Shown here piece by piece: positions 47,586 through 56,815 of a stretch of DNA of 64,000 nt. The stretch's first letter is position 1; every line of letters begins with the position of its first letter. Source of the DNA: SSF14 sp046331245. Its GTDB lineage: Bacteria > Actinomycetota > Acidimicrobiia > Acidimicrobiales > Microtrichaceae. A model generated the notes under the pieces. The model did no database searches. It was not told where the DNA came from and saw only the letters and a list, made by a program, of their open reading frames with translations. The position numbers and the translations under genes are program-made. The stretch is taken from contig JAXLRH010000009.1 in assembly GCA_046331245.1 (NCBI GenBank), positions 62,001-126,000 on the forward strand. The letters are read 5' to 3'.

Positions 47586-48581
47586 GTGGCCACCACCAAC
47601 CCCCTCGACGTCATGCCGACGATGACGGACGATCTCGCACGGGTCGAATCCGAACTCCTGGCCTCGGTCACGTCGGAGGACCCCTACCTCACCGAGATCG
47701 CCGCCCACCTCATCAAGGCCGGCGGCAAGCGCGTGCGGCCCGGCTTCTGCATCGCCTCGGGGTCCACGGCGCTCGCCACCGCGGCAGCCGCCGACGACGA
47801 CCTCATCCGTGCCGCGGTGTCGGTCGAGCTCGTCCACCTCGGCTCGCTGTACCACGACGACGTCATGGACGACGCCATCACCCGCCGCACCGTCGCCAGC
47901 GTCAACGCCACCTGGGGCAACCTCAAGGCCATCCTCGCCGGCGATTTCCTCCTGGCCCGCGCCTCGGAGATCGCCTCGTCGCTGGGCGTCGAGGTGGCCG
48001 GGCTGCTCGCCTCGACGATCGCCCGCCTGTGCGAGGGGCAGGTGCTCGAGCTGCGCTACACCTACGACACCGACCGCACCGAGGAGGCCTACCTCCGGTC
48101 GATCGACGGCAAGACGGCGGCGCTCCTGGCCACCGCGTGCCGCATCGGCGGCATCGTGTCGGGCGCCTCGCCCGAACGGATCGACGCGCTCACCACCTTC
48201 GGCAACGCCTACGGCATGGCCTTCCAGATGGTCGACGACGTGCTCGACCTCGTGGCCACCGAGGCCGAGCTCGGCAAGCCGGCCGGCCACGACATGTCCG
48301 AGGGCGTGTACACGCTGCCGGTGCTGCGGGCACTCGCGAGCGAGGCCGGTCCCAAGCTGCGCCCGCTGCTCACCGACCACATGACCGACGACGATCGCGC
48401 CGAGGCCGTCGCCATCGTGCGTGACGGCGGCTGGATCGCCGGTGCCATCGAGGTGGCCGAGACCCACGCCCGGCGTGCGGTCGACGCCCTCTCGGTGTTC
48501 GACGCCGGCTCCGGCGTCGACGGCCTCTCGGCCGCCGCTGCCCACCTGGTCGACTCGGTCGCCGCGGCAGCCGCTCGCTGA
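47586..48581 (+). CDS. Polyprenyl diphosphate synthase
   Basis: 331 residues from GTG 47586. Trans-prenyltransferase signatures: GGKRVRPGFCI, the first Asp-rich motif LYHDDVMDDA, GDFLLARA and the second motif MVDDVLDLV. Uses IPP from the MEP pathway (ispDF in this window) to make the side chain of menaquinone or a similar lipid. Divergent from clpC. Confidence 0.93.
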   Translation: MATTNPLDVMPTMTDDLARVESELLASVTSEDPYLTEIAAHLIKAGGKRVRPGFCIASGSTALATAAAADDDLIRAAVSVELVHLGSLYHDDVMDDAITRRTVASVNATWGNLKAILAGDFLLARASEIASSLGVEVAGLLASTIARLCEGQVLELRYTYDTDRTEEAYLRSIDGKTAALLATACRIGGIVSGASPERIDALTTFGNAYGMAFQMVDDVLDLVATEAELGKPAGHDMSEGVYTLPVLRALASEAGPKLRPLLTDHMTDDDRAEAVAIVRDGGWIAGAIEVAETHARRAVDALSVFDAGSGVDGLSAAAAHLVDSVAAAAAR

Positions 48582-48598
48582 CCGGAGCTCCCGGCGCC

Positions 48599-49642
48599 TC
48601 AGCCGGGGAGCACCACCGCCGCACCGAGATCGGGCCGGCGACGCACCGACACGGTCGTCCCCACGGGGCGGGGGGCGCGATCGCCGGGGAGCGAGACGCG
48701 CAGGCGCCGCCCGTCGGCCAGCTCGACCTCGACCATCACCGCCGACCCCAGGTACTCCGCCGCCACGACCGTCGCGTCGGCCCCGTCGGGCCCGGGCGAG
48801 ACGAGCTCGAGCTCCTCGGGGCGCAGCAGCACCTCGCCGCCCGATCCGGCGCCGGCCTCGACGTCGACCGGCCCCAGCGCCGTCTGCGCCCGCCCGCCCT
48901 CGACCACGGCGGGCAGCAGGTTCGCCTCGCCGACGAACCGCGCCACCCACGCGTCGACCGGCCGCCGGTAGACCTCGCGGGGCGCGCCGTCCTGCACGAT
49001 GCGGCCGTCGCGCATCACGGCGACGCGGTCGGCGAACGTGAACGCCTCGTCGCGGTCGTGGGTGACGAACAGGACACTCACGCCGAGGGAGCGCACGACG
49101 TCGGACACCTCACGGCGCAGCCTGGTGCGCAGGATCGTGTCGAGGTTCGAGAACGGCTCGTCCATCAGCATCAGCGACGGCGACGGCGCGAGGGCCCGGG
49201 CGAGCGCCACGCGCTGCTGCTGACCACCTGACAAGGAGTCCACCGACCGGTCGGCGACGTCGGACATGCCGACCATCGCGAGCATCTCGTCGATGCGGGG
49301 CCCGCTCCGCCGCTGGGAGCGTTCCAGGCCGTACCCCACGTTGCGGGCGACGTCGAGGTGCGGGAACAGCGCCCCGTTCTGGAACACCAGGCCGACACCG
49401 CGTCGCTCCGGCGCCACCATCTCGGACGGCCCCGACACCACGCGTCCCGCGAGGGTGACCGTGCCCGTGTCGGGTCGGTCGAGGCCCGCCACGAGACGCA
49501 GCAGCGTGGATTTCCCGCAGCCCGACGGGCCGAGCAGCGCCACCAGCTCGCCGTCGCCGACCGTGAGGTCGACGCCCGTGAGCACCGGCGTGCCGCCGAA
49601 CGACTTCGTGAGCCCGGCGATCTCCGCCGCGGGCTCCGCCAC
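48599..49642 (-). CDS. ABC transporter ATP-binding protein (Fe3+/polyamine/sulfate type)
   Basis: 347 residues. Walker A GPSGCGKSTLLRLVAG, LSGGQQQRVALARAL, Walker B LMLMDEPFSNLD, H-loop FVTHDRDEAF, then a TOBE-like C-terminal domain. This is the CUT/FbpC-PotA class. No permease or binding protein is adjacent; it follows lysS by 1 base, so the partner genes lie elsewhere or were lost. Confidence 0.85.
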   Translation of the reverse strand: MAEPAAEIAGLTKSFGGTPVLTGVDLTVGDGELVALLGPSGCGKSTLLRLVAGLDRPDTGTVTLAGRVVSGPSEMVAPERRGVGLVFQNGALFPHLDVARNVGYGLERSQRRSGPRIDEMLAMVGMSDVADRSVDSLSGGQQQRVALARALAPSPSLMLMDEPFSNLDTILRTRLRREVSDVVRSLGVSVLFVTHDRDEAFTFADRVAVMRDGRIVQDGAPREVYRRPVDAWVARFVGEANLLPAVVEGGRAQTALGPVDVEAGAGSGGEVLLRPEELELVSPGPDGADATVVAAEYLGSAVMVEVELADGRRLRVSLPGDRAPRPVGTTVSVRRRPDLGAAVVLPG

Positions 49643-49643
49643 C

Positions 49644-51080
49644 TCAGTCGGCCTGTTCGGGACGCGGTGCGTCGGTCTGCTCGGGGCGCAGTGTCGGGAA
49701 CAGCACCACGTCGCGGATCGTCGACGTGTCGGTGAGCAGCATCACGAGACGGTCGATGCCGATGCCGAGCCCCACCGTCGGCGGGAGCCCGTAGTCGAGC
49801 GCGCGGAGGTAGTCCTCGTCGACGACCATCGCCTCGTCGTCGCCGCCGGCGTTCTGCTCCGCCTGGTCCTCGAAGCGGGCGCGCTGGTCGTCGGGATCGC
49901 ACAGCTCGCTGAACCCGTTGCACAGCTCACGCCCCGCGACGATCCCCTCGAAGCGCTCGGTGAGGAGCGGATCGCTGCGGTGCACACGCGAGAGCGGCGA
50001 CACCTCCTTGGGGTAGTCCGTGACGAATGTCGGCTCCCAGAGGGTGCCCTCGACGGTCTTCTCGTACAGCTCGAGGAGCAGCTTGCCGGCGCCGTAATGC
50101 TCCTTCCACGGCGTGTCGTGCTCGTCGCAGAGCTGCCGCAGCTTGTCGACCGGAGTGCGGACGTCGACCTCCACGCCGATCTGCGCGCTCAGCAGCTCGG
50201 CCATGGGCGCTCGTCGCCAGGGCGCCGCGAGATTCAGGAATCCATCGCCGTACGGCACCCGACGAGGGTCGTCACAGATATCGGTCGCAAGGTAGGCAAC
50301 GAGCTGCTCGGTCAGATCCATGTGGACGGAGTAGTCGCCGTACGCCTCGTAGCACTCGAGCATCGTGAACTCGGGGTTGTGACGGGGTGAGATGCCCTCG
50401 TTGCGGAACACCCGACCGATCTCGAACACCTTCGGGAAGCCGCCCACGACGAGCCGCTTCAGGTAGAGCTCGGGCGCGATGCGCAGGTACAGCTCCTGGT
50501 CGAGGGCGTTGTGATGGGTGCTGAACGGCCGTGCCAGCGCGCCGCCCGGGATGGGGTGGAGCACCGGCGTCTCCACCTCGAGGTAGCCACGGTCCTCCAT
50601 CCAGCGCCGCGTGAGCGACACGATGCGGGAGCGGCCGGCGAGCGCGGCGCGGGCCTCGTCGGTGACCCAGAGGTCGACGTAGCGCTGGCGGTACCGGGTG
50701 TCGGGGTCGGTGATGCCGTGCCACTTGTCGGGGAAGGCCCGGCGGGTGGCGGCGAGCAGCTGCCACGAGTCGACGCGCACCGACAGCTCGCCGCGCTTCG
50801 TCGTCATCACCTCGCCGGTGACCGTGATCCAGTCGCCCAGGCTCAGAGCGCAGAAGGCCTCGAACTCCGGTGTGCTCTGCGACGGGGCGAAGAGCTGGAT
50901 GCGACCGGTGTGATCGGCCAGCGTGCCGAAGGCGAGCTTGCCCTGGGTGCGGCGCAGCATGAGGCGACCGCCGATCGACGCGACGACGCCGGTCTCGATG
51001 CCGGGCTCGAGGTCGCCGAAGCGCCCCGTGAGCGCTGCCGCGGTGTCGGTGACGTCGGCGCTGTAGGGCAGGTCGCTCAT
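49644..51080 (-). CDS. lysS: Lysyl-tRNA synthetase, class II
   Basis: 478 residues. OB-fold anticodon-binding domain (GRLMLRRTQGKLAFGTLADH), class II motif 1 region, motif 2 FRNEGISPRHNPEFTMLE and motif 3 GLGIGIDRLVMLLTD. The ATG overlaps the coaX stop by 4 bases. Confidence 0.96.
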   Translation of the reverse strand: MSDLPYSADVTDTAAALTGRFGDLEPGIETGVVASIGGRLMLRRTQGKLAFGTLADHTGRIQLFAPSQSTPEFEAFCALSLGDWITVTGEVMTTKRGELSVRVDSWQLLAATRRAFPDKWHGITDPDTRYRQRYVDLWVTDEARAALAGRSRIVSLTRRWMEDRGYLEVETPVLHPIPGGALARPFSTHHNALDQELYLRIAPELYLKRLVVGGFPKVFEIGRVFRNEGISPRHNPEFTMLECYEAYGDYSVHMDLTEQLVAYLATDICDDPRRVPYGDGFLNLAAPWRRAPMAELLSAQIGVEVDVRTPVDKLRQLCDEHDTPWKEHYGAGKLLLELYEKTVEGTLWEPTFVTDYPKEVSPLSRVHRSDPLLTERFEGIVAGRELCNGFSELCDPDDQRARFEDQAEQNAGGDDEAMVVDEDYLRALDYGLPPTVGLGIGIDRLVMLLTDTSTIRDVVLFPTLRPEQTDAPRPEQAD

Positions 51081-51853
51081 CGGTTCTTCTCCCAGATCAG
51101 TCGCAGCCCGTGCAACGTGAGCCAGGGTTCGATGTGCTCGATCGCCTCGGTGAACGGCGCGATGAGATCGGCGAGGCCGCCGGTGGCGAGCACGGTGGGC
51201 TCGCCGATGACGTCCTCGATGCGGTCGCACATGCCGTCGATCATCGCCGAGTAGCCGTAGATGACGCCCGACTGGATCGACTCGACCGTGGTCTTGCCGA
51301 TGACGCTGCGCGGCTCGATGAGCTCCACCCGGCGCAGCGCGGCGGCGCGGCCGAACAGGGCGTCGAGGCTGATCTCGATGCCGGGGATGATGGCCCCGCC
51401 CAGGTACTCGCCGGCCTCGGAGATGACGTCGAACGTGGTGGCGGTGCCGAAGTCGACGACGATCGTGGGCCCGCCGTACAGGTCGAACGCCCCGACGGCG
51501 TTGGCGATGCGGTCGGCGCCGACCTCCTTCGGGTTGTCGTAGAGCACCGGCATGCCGGTCTTCACGCCGGCGCCGAGCACCACCGGATCGATGCCGAGGT
51601 AGCGCTCGCACATCCGCCGTAGCTCGAAGGTGACGCCCGGGACGCCGGAGCTCACGGCGACGCCCGACACCGCCTCCTTCCAGTCGTGACCCGCCGTGAG
51701 GAGGAACTCGCTGAACATCAGGGCCAGCTCGTCGGAGGTGCGGGCCGCGTTGGTGGCGATGCGCCAGTGGTCGAGCAGCTCGTGGCTCTCGTCACCGCTC
51801 TTGTACAGGCCGATCACGGTCTGGGTGTTTCCGACGTCGATCGCCAGTAGCAC
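51077..51853 (-). CDS. coaX: Type III pantothenate kinase
   Basis: 258 residues of the ASKHA fold: LLAIDVGNTQTVIGLY (phosphate 1), GADRIANAVGAF, VVDFGTATTFDVI and GGAIIPGIEISLDALF. Phosphorylates pantothenate in CoA synthesis, linking it to panC upstream in the same cluster. Confidence 0.95.
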   Translation of the reverse strand: MLLAIDVGNTQTVIGLYKSGDESHELLDHWRIATNAARTSDELALMFSEFLLTAGHDWKEAVSGVAVSSGVPGVTFELRRMCERYLGIDPVVLGAGVKTGMPVLYDNPKEVGADRIANAVGAFDLYGGPTIVVDFGTATTFDVISEAGEYLGGAIIPGIEISLDALFGRAAALRRVELIEPRSVIGKTTVESIQSGVIYGYSAMIDGMCDRIEDVIGEPTVLATGGLADLIAPFTEAIEHIEPWLTLHGLRLIWEKNR

Positions 51854-51896
51854 GATGTCTCCTTACAGTTCGTGCCCGCAGGTCACGACGAGCGGC

Positions 51897-52772
51897 TCAG
51901 GTTACCGGAGGGCCGATGTCGAGACCGATGTCGAGGACCGGCGCCGAGTTGGTGATGCGACCGGTCGAGATCTGGTCGACCCCGGTCGCCGAATACGAGG
52001 CGATGGTGTCGAGGGTGATGCCGCCCGACACCTCGAGGAGCGCCGGGTGACCTGCCGCCGCGAGCCGGCGTGCCTCGGCCACGCACGCCGACACCTCGTC
52101 GGGCGTCATGTTGTCGAGGAGCACGGCCGTGGCCCCGGCCTCGATCGCCTCGACCATCTGTTCGAGACGGTCGCACTCCACGTGCACCGTGCGAGCGGGC
52201 CACAGGTCGAGGCACCGGCGCACCGCCTCGGCGATGCCGATGCCCGTGATGTGGTTGTCCTTCAGCAGCATCCAGTCGCTGAGGTTGCCGCGGTGGTTGC
52301 GGCCGCCGCCGGCGCGCACCGCCGCCTTCTCCAGCGACCGCAGGCCGGGAGTGGTCTTGCGCGTGTCCCACACCTTGGCGGGACCACCGGACGCCGCGGC
52401 CTCGACGTAGGCGTGGGTGAGCGTGGCGATGCCGGACAGGTGACCGAGGAAGTTCAGGGCCGTGCGCTCCGCCGTCAGGATCGGTGCGAGCCGACCGTGC
52501 ACGATGCCGATGGTGTCGCCGGGCTCCAGCGCGTCGCCGTCGGCGAACTGCCACTCGACCTCGATCGACGGGTCGATCTGCACGAACGCCTCGGTGGCGC
52601 ACGCCGTGCCGGCGAGGCGACCGGGCCCACGGGCGCCGAATCGCGCCTCGGTGGTCGCAGCCGGGTCGAGCAACGACGCGGTGAGATCGCCCAGCGGCGT
52701 GAGGTCCTCCGCGAGTGCCAGCGCCACGGCGGCGCGCACGGCGGTGATCGGCGGCTCGGCCCAGGGGTTCAC
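51897..52772 (-). CDS. nadC: Nicotinate-nucleotide pyrophosphorylase (quinolinate phosphoribosyltransferase)
   Basis: 291 residues from GTG 52772, overlapping the nadB stop (GTGA). Motifs ALAEDLTPLGDLTASLL, TRKTTPGLRSLEKAAVRAGG, HRGNLSDWMLLKDNHI, HVECDRLEQMVEAIEAGA and EVSGGITLDTIASY. Third step of de novo NAD synthesis. Confidence 0.95.
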   Translation of the reverse strand: MNPWAEPPITAVRAAVALALAEDLTPLGDLTASLLDPAATTEARFGARGPGRLAGTACATEAFVQIDPSIEVEWQFADGDALEPGDTIGIVHGRLAPILTAERTALNFLGHLSGIATLTHAYVEAAASGGPAKVWDTRKTTPGLRSLEKAAVRAGGGRNHRGNLSDWMLLKDNHITGIGIAEAVRRCLDLWPARTVHVECDRLEQMVEAIEAGATAVLLDNMTPDEVSACVAEARRLAAAGHPALLEVSGGITLDTIASYSATGVDQISTGRITNSAPVLDIGLDIGPPVT

Positions 52773-54379
52773 GAGCCGATCACCAACCGATGCCGCTGGG
52801 ACTCCCGGGCCCCCGGGAAGTCGGTGCGCGTGTGCGCCCCACGGCTCTCCTCGCGCTCGGCGGCGGCGTCGAGCAGTGCCACGCCCACCTGCACGAGGTT
52901 GCTCAGCTCGCACGTCGGCGGATCGATGGGATCGGCCGGGAGCTCCGACCAGACGTCGTCGAGCACCGCCTGCGCCGCGGCGATCGAGGCGGCCGTCCGC
53001 AGCACGCCGGCGTTGGTGGTCATGGTCCGTTGCACGGCGTGCCGCAGCTCGGCGACGCGCTCGAGGTCGACGGCCGTGGCGTCGGACTTGGCCAGCACCG
53101 GGCCGTCGATGAGGCGACCGCCGATCACCATCTCGGTCGAGCCCTCGCCGCGAACGCAGCGCATGGCGCCGGTGTCCTCCGGCCCGTCGACGCCGGCGCC
53201 GATGGCCTCGACCACCCGGTCGCCGAACACCATGCCCTCCAGGAGCGAGTTGGAGGCGAGGCGGTTGGCGCCGTGCACCCCGCTGCAACTCGTCTCGCCG
53301 GCGGCCCACAGACCCGGCAGGGTGGTGGCGCCGTTGAGGTCGGTGATGATGCCGCCGCACTGGTGGTGCGCAGCCGGGGCGACCGGCAGGTAGTCGGCCG
53401 ACGGATCGAGGCCGGCGAGCGCGAGGTCGGCGGCGATCGTCGGGAAGCGCACCTCGAAGTGGTGCAGCACCGTGGCGTCGAGCCACACGTGGTCGAGGTC
53501 CTGCTCGAGCATCTTGGCGGTGATGGCCCGCGACACCACGTCACGAGGGAGCAGCTCGTTGACGAAGCGCTCGCCGTCGGAGTCGCGCAGCAACGCCCCG
53601 TGGCCACGGAGCGCCTCCGACAGCAACGGGCGCGGCATCGACGGATGGTCGAGCGCCGTCGGGTGGAACTGGAAGAACTCCAGGTCGGCGACGGCCACCC
53701 CGGCGCGGAGCGCCATGGCCACGCCGTCGCCGGTCGCGACCGGCGGGTTGGTGGTCACCGCGAACAGCTGGCCGGCCCCGCCGGTGGCGAGCAGCACGTT
53801 GCGCGCCCGCACCTCGAACACCTCGCTCGGCCTCGTCGCCGTCGCGGCGCGTACGGCGCGCACGCCCCGGCAGCGCCCGTCGTGGATGATGAGGTCGAGC
53901 GCGAACGTCTGCTCGTGGATCTCGGCCACCCGCTCGCGCACCGCGGCGACCAGCGCGCGCTCGATCTCGGCGCCGGTGGCCGCACCGCCGGCGTGGACGA
54001 TGCGCGCCACCGAGTGACCGCCCTCGCGAGCCAGCTCGAGGTGACCGTCGGCGTCGCGGTCGAACAGCGCACCCAGCGCGATGAGGTCGTGCACACGACG
54101 CGGCCCCTCGTCGACCAGCACGCGCACCGCCTCGATGTCGCACAGCCCGACGCCGGCGGCGAGGGTGTCGGCGAGATGGAGATCGGTCTCCTCCGGATCG
54201 CCCGACAGCGTTGCGGCAACCCCGCCCTGCGCCCAGCGGGTGGTGGCGAGGTCGAGCTCGGCCTTCGTGAGCACGCCCACCGACAGGCCCTGGAACTCGG
54301 CGGCGCGGACCGCGGCCGACAGGCCGGCGACCCCACTGCCCAACACCAGGAGATCCAGTTCAGCCATGAGGGCGCTCAC
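52769..54379 (-). CDS. nadB: L-aspartate oxidase
   Basis: 536 residues. FAD-binding LLVLGSGVAGLSAAVRAAE, AQGGVAA substrate loop, GGGH-type region (REGGHSVARIVHAGG), and the GLWAAGETSCSGVHGANRLA motif typical of NadB. First NAD step. The GTG at 54379 overlaps the panC stop; an ATG at 54367 is an alternative. No nadA is seen in the window. Confidence 0.95.
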   Translation of the reverse strand: MSALMAELDLLVLGSGVAGLSAAVRAAEFQGLSVGVLTKAELDLATTRWAQGGVAATLSGDPEETDLHLADTLAAGVGLCDIEAVRVLVDEGPRRVHDLIALGALFDRDADGHLELAREGGHSVARIVHAGGAATGAEIERALVAAVRERVAEIHEQTFALDLIIHDGRCRGVRAVRAATATRPSEVFEVRARNVLLATGGAGQLFAVTTNPPVATGDGVAMALRAGVAVADLEFFQFHPTALDHPSMPRPLLSEALRGHGALLRDSDGERFVNELLPRDVVSRAITAKMLEQDLDHVWLDATVLHHFEVRFPTIAADLALAGLDPSADYLPVAPAAHHQCGGIITDLNGATTLPGLWAAGETSCSGVHGANRLASNSLLEGMVFGDRVVEAIGAGVDGPEDTGAMRCVRGEGSTEMVIGGRLIDGPVLAKSDATAVDLERVAELRHAVQRTMTTNAGVLRTAASIAAAQAVLDDVWSELPADPIDPPTCELSNLVQVGVALLDAAAEREESRGAHTRTDFPGARESQRHRLVIGS

Positions 54380-55257
54380 TCATTCGACGTTCCACCGGCG
54401 GTCGGCCCCGCGACGATACCGACTCCCACGTTGTCGATGAGTCGCGCTTTCCCGAAGCGAACCGCCCCGAGCAGCCGGCTCCCCGCGTCGCAGCGCTGCT
54501 GTGGGGCGAGCGTCGACGAGTCCGCGACCTCGACGTAGTCGAGCGTGCCGAGCGGCTGGGTGGCGATCTCGGCGGCCATCGCGGCGCGCACGACGTCGGC
54601 GTCGGTCTCGCCGCCGGCGATCATCGCCGCCCCCAGGCTGAGCGCCCGGTGGAGCACCGGCGCCGCCGCCCGCTCCTCCTCGGTGAGGTAGACGTTGCGG
54701 CTCGATCGTGCGAGGCCGTCGCTCTCGCGCTGCGTCGGGCAGCCGATCACCTCGACCGGCATCGAGAGGTCGGCCGCCATGCGACGGACGACCGCCAGCT
54801 GCTGGAAGTCCTTCTCGCCGAAGTAGGCGCGGCACGCGCCGGCGATGTTGAAGAGCTTCGCGACGACGGTGGCGACACCGTCGAAGTGCGTGGGGCGCGA
54901 CGCGCCCTCCATGCCCGCCGACACGCCGGCCACCGACACCGTCGTGAGCACCGGCTCGGGGTACATCTCCGCCACGGTGGGCGTGAACAGCCAGTCGACC
55001 CCGGCACGCTCGGCCCGCGCGGTGTCGCCTGCGAGATCGCGGGGGTACGCGTCGAGGTCCTCGCCGGCGCCGAACTGCAGCGGGTTGACGAAGATCGTGG
55101 CCACGACCACGTCGCACTCGCTCCGAGCGCGGTCCATCAGCGACTCGTGGCCGTCGTGCAGGTACCCCATCGTCGGCACCAGGCCGACGACGGCGCCTCC
55201 GGCACGGGCGGCGTCGAGCGCCGCTCGCAGCTCGGCGATGGTGGTCACGACCTCCAC
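54376..55257 (-). CDS. panC: Pantothenate synthetase
   Basis: 293 residues. VPTMGYLHDGHESLMDRAR (HIGH-like), IFVNPLQFGAGEDLDAYPRD, YFGEKDFQQLAVVRRMAADL and SSRNVYLTEEER are all present. Condenses pantoate and beta-alanine. GTG 55257, just after the DUF2520 gene stop, is chosen as start (VEVVTTIAELRAAL). panD, often next to panC, is absent here. Confidence 0.95.
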   Translation of the reverse strand: MEVVTTIAELRAALDAARAGGAVVGLVPTMGYLHDGHESLMDRARSECDVVVATIFVNPLQFGAGEDLDAYPRDLAGDTARAERAGVDWLFTPTVAEMYPEPVLTTVSVAGVSAGMEGASRPTHFDGVATVVAKLFNIAGACRAYFGEKDFQQLAVVRRMAADLSMPVEVIGCPTQRESDGLARSSRNVYLTEEERAAAPVLHRALSLGAAMIAGGETDADVVRAAMAAEIATQPLGTLDYVEVADSSTLAPQQRCDAGSRLLGAVRFGKARLIDNVGVGIVAGPTAGGTSNE

Positions 55258-55258
55258 G

Positions 55259-55972
55259 TCACACCCCACTCGCCGCGAGCCGGCGCGCCTGGTCGGCGAG
55301 CGCCTCGTAGGCCGAGCGTTCGGACGGATCGATGGCCGCGAGGTGACGGGCGATGGTGGCCTCGTCGCCGCGCGCCGCCGGACCGGTGAGTGCAGCCGCA
55401 GGCCCGAGCGTCGCGACGTTGTCGAGCGCGCCACGCGCCAACGCGAGGTACGCCTCGAACGGCGCTCCGGCGACGTTGCCCACCCGCTCCACCTGACCGA
55501 GCAGCGCGACGAGGTGGTTCGCCGCGATGCAGGCTGCGGCGTGATACGCCGCGCGATGCTCGTCGTCGATCACGAACGAACGGCCGCCCAGCGCCGCGAC
55601 GAGCTCCCCGGCCACCGGGTCACCTGCCACCGCGAACCATGCTTCCGACAGGCGCGCGGCGCCCAGCTCGGGCGTGGGCAACGACACCAATGGGTGCACC
55701 GCGGCGCGCCGCTCGTGCGCGCCCAGCACGTCGAGCCCGAGGGAGCCGGCGCAGTGCGCGACCACACAGGCCGTATTCGGCTCGATTGCCGCGGCCACGC
55801 CCTCGATCGCCGGATCGGCCACGCAGATCAGCACGAGGTCGACGCCGGACGCTGCGGCGGCGATGGCCGCTGCGTCGCGGCCGATCGGCCCGTCGACCTC
55901 CCAGCCCGCGCCGCGCAGGGCCGTCGCGAAGGACCCGCCGGCGCGGCCGGCGCCGACGATCCGGACCCTCAC
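55259..55972 (-). CDS. Rossmann/DUF2520 protein, ketopantoate-reductase-like
   Basis: 237 residues. N-terminal GxGxxG (VRIVGAGRAGGSFATALRGA), LVLICVADPAI, then a C-terminal helical DUF2520 domain (AAYHAAACIAANHLVALLGQ). Proteins of this family lie before panC in many actinobacteria and are suspected to supply ketopantoate reduction; that role is not proven. Starts at GTG 55972 overlapping the folK stop. Confidence 0.85.
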   Translation of the reverse strand: MRVRIVGAGRAGGSFATALRGAGWEVDGPIGRDAAAIAAAASGVDLVLICVADPAIEGVAAAIEPNTACVVAHCAGSLGLDVLGAHERRAAVHPLVSLPTPELGAARLSEAWFAVAGDPVAGELVAALGGRSFVIDDEHRAAYHAAACIAANHLVALLGQVERVGNVAGAPFEAYLALARGALDNVATLGPAAALTGPAARGDEATIARHLAAIDPSERSAYEALADQARRLAASGV

Positions 55973-56421
55973 GCCAGGCCCTCGACCGTCCACACGCGCC
56001 CGTCGGCGAGCTCGACGTCCTGCGCCGTCACCAGGTCGGGAGCCAGCTCGCGCAGCGGCGCCAGCACGAACTTCCGCTCCTTCCAGCGCGGGTGCGGGAT
56101 CGTGAGTCGCGGGTCGTCCATGGTGACGCCGTCCATCCAGATGATGTCGAGATCGAGCGTCCGCGGCCCCCACCGCTCGTCACGCACCCGATGTGCCGCC
56201 GACTCGATGCGGTGACACACGCCGAGCAGCGCGTTCGGGGTCAGCTCGGTCTCGAGCTGCACCACGATGTTGAGGAAGGCCCCCTGGTTGGCCGGCCCGC
56301 CCACGGGGTCGGTCTCGTACACGCTCGACACCGCCACCACGTCGGGGAGCGAGTCGACGGCGTCGCGGAGGTAGGTGCGGCGATCGCCCAGGTTCGAGCC
56401 GACGCTCACGAACGTCCGCAT
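55969..56421 (-). CDS. folK: 2-amino-4-hydroxy-6-hydroxymethyldihydropteridine pyrophosphokinase
   Basis: 150 residues: FVSVGSNLGDRRTYLRDAV, SSVYETDPVGGPANQGAFLN, ERWGPRTLDLDIIWMDGV and IPHPRWKERKFVLAPL, the HPPK signature. Folate pathway. Start overlaps the folB stop (TGATG). Confidence 0.95.
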   Translation of the reverse strand: MRTFVSVGSNLGDRRTYLRDAVDSLPDVVAVSSVYETDPVGGPANQGAFLNIVVQLETELTPNALLGVCHRIESAAHRVRDERWGPRTLDLDIIWMDGVTMDDPRLTIPHPRWKERKFVLAPLRELAPDLVTAQDVELADGRVWTVEGLA

Positions 56422-56813
56422 CAAGCGCGGCTCCGCCGGATGCTGACGCCGGACGTGCCGAGCTGCTGGGGCACCGGCGGACGGAGCTTCCGCACCGTCA
56501 CCGTGACCGCGGCGATGCGGGCGTCGGCCAGCACGACCTCGGCCACGCGCGCGGCCATCCGTTCCATCAGCACGAACCGCTCGTCGACCACGACCGACTC
56601 CACCTGGGCGCACAGCGCCCCGTAGTCGACCGTGTCACCGAGCTCGTCGGAGGCGCCCGCCGCCGAGAGATCGGTCTCCACGTCGAGGTCGACCTCGAAC
56701 GGCTGGCGACGCTCCTGCTCCTCCGGCAGCGCACCGCAGAAGCCCAGCGCGCGCAGGCCCCGGAGTTCGATGAGATCGGGCCGGGCGGCCGCTCCCGCCG
56801 AGCCGCTGGCCAT
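56421..56813 (-). CDS. folB: Dihydroneopterin aldolase
   Basis: 130 residues: IELRGLRALGFCGALPEEQE (usually GYHGVxxxE; here FCGALPEEQ), FEVDLDVETDL, DTVDYGALCAQVESVV and RFVLMERMAARVAE. Folate pathway, between the phosphatase-like gene and folK. The usual His of GxHG is replaced by Cys in this copy. Confidence 0.92.
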   Translation of the reverse strand: MASGSAGAAARPDLIELRGLRALGFCGALPEEQERRQPFEVDLDVETDLSAAGASDELGDTVDYGALCAQVESVVVDERFVLMERMAARVAEVVLADARIAAVTVTVRKLRPPVPQQLGTSGVSIRRSRA

Positions 56814-56815
56814 CG

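Noticed and set aside
47382..48950. Extension of the clpC reading frame far upstream
   Set aside because: It covers the polyprenyl synthase in antisense. The FERFTDRARR start with AGGAGG at 47381 is the true ClpC N-terminus.
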